DNA from: Opitutia bacterium Tous-C4FEB
Lineage (GTDB): Bacteria; Verrucomicrobiota; Verrucomicrobiia; Opitutales; Opitutaceae
Reading direction: 5' to 3'
Length of the DNA stretch: 64,000 nucleotides
Assembly (NCBI GenBank): GCA_002304445.1
Contig: NEVA01000006.1
Location: forward strand, 1 to 64,000
Part shown: positions 63,730 through 64,000 of the stretch, one piece after another
How positions within the stretch are numbered: position 1 is the stretch's first letter
How the letters are laid out: each line of letters begins with the position of its first letter
Notes under the pieces: model-generated
Database searches by the model: none
Told to the model about the DNA's origin: nothing
Seen by the model: only the letters and a program-made list of their open reading frames with translations
Made by a program: the position numbers and the translations under genes

Positions 63730-64000
63730 TCAGAGCCGCGCGCGGATCTCTTCGAGGGCCTGCTTGGTGCGCTTGATGCCTTCGATTTCGCTGTGCTTGT
63801 GACCTTCGTATTCGATGCCGATGTAGCCGCTGTAACCGGCACCGACCGTGATCTTCACCATCCGCTCAAAATCGAGGATCATCTCGATCTTCTCACGCCG
63901 ATCCTCGGTATAGAAACGGCCGGCACCGGTGTCCCAGTCCCACGATTTGGCGCTCACGGACTGCTTCACCCAAGGCATGAACTCACGCAGACCTTGGTAG
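63730..64000 (-). CDS. sugar phosphate isomerase/epimerase family protein, C-terminal part only
   Basis: The frame is open to the right edge, so the gene's start is outside the window. The visible ~90 residues begin YQGLREFMPWVKQSVSAKSW then DWDTGAGRFYTEDRREKIEM, and end SGYIGIEYEGHKHSEIEGIK then RTKQALEEIRARL. This is the last part of a xylose-isomerase-like TIM barrel (AP_endonuc_2 family), with the terminal metal Glu in GIEYEG. These proteins isomerise or epimerise sugars; the exact activity is unknown. It precedes the large TonB receptor on the same strand. Confidence 0.85.
   Translation of the reverse strand, partial: YQGLREFMPWVKQSVSAKSWDWDTGAGRFYTEDRREKIEMILDFERMVKITVGAGYSGYIGIEYEGHKHSEIEGIKRTKQALEEIRARL

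Overview
The window is GC-rich and densely coded. It looks like chromosomal DNA of a Verrucomicrobiota bacterium, most likely of the Opitutaceae. This is inferred from family content: a DUF1552/DUF1592 gene pair typical of Planctomycetes-Verrucomicrobia, very large SusC-like TonB receptors of opitutacean type, a secreted sulfatase, FolE2, and many short intergenic repeats. No 16S rRNA or other decisive marker is present. No tRNA, rRNA, CRISPR array, integrase or prophage was seen.

Layout. 2-5277: a 5'-truncated RAYT transposase, a secreted sulfatase, a MITE-like repeat, a Tat-type aldo/keto reductase and a PhoX-like protein. 5422-9764: two oligopeptide-type ABC permeases, a PIN toxin-antitoxin pair and an MsbA-like exporter that overlaps the toxin gene. 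9866-13464: a methyltransferase opposite three glycosyltransferases (envelope polysaccharide or LPS). 13683-19931: a methylase-like protein, a fatty-acid-hydroxylase-family membrane protein, MsrA, EttA, a YkgJ-like protein, a peroxiredoxin, a thioesterase and a dimeric dUTPase. 20158-24209: an RGG-rich protein, MurA-like enzyme, RuvB, a possible structured RNA and a 33-residue lysine-rich protein. 24313-26797: D-glucarate catabolism (GudD, KdgD). 26901-29235: SDR, FolE2 and a PTPS/QueD-like protein, together a possible tetrahydropterin pathway. 29357-33579: a GalU-like nucleotidyltransferase coupled to a 1125-residue GHMP-kinase/UDPGP fusion. 33667-36031: an MBL hydrolase and pyruvate kinase.

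36659-55626 is a heavy-metal island of about 19 kb. It encodes small secreted Cys/His-rich proteins, a TonB receptor, a CxCC beta-propeller protein and a CusF-like protein. It also carries a cnrYXH-like sigma/sensor/anti-sigma operon, a multicopper oxidase fused to an outer-membrane barrel, a complete CzcCBA-type RND pump, a His-rich lipoprotein and a COG0523 GTPase with a His-rich loop. A plausible reading is that a periplasmic sensor frees an ECF sigma factor, which turns on copper oxidation or sequestration and divalent-cation efflux, while the GTPase and small proteins bind or deliver metal. 55870-64000 holds the DUF1552/DUF1592 pair, a second large TonB receptor and the end of a sugar-phosphate-isomerase-like gene.

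Second theme: short repeats. At least six kinds occur: GTAG-footed REP hairpins and REPINs, a MITE-like hairpin, TTCGTG-periodic repeats, CTCTCAA repeats, AAAATC repeats and GGGCGTC-palindrome repeats. Several lie in frame inside genes. A RAYT, the transposase class tied to REPs, opens the window.
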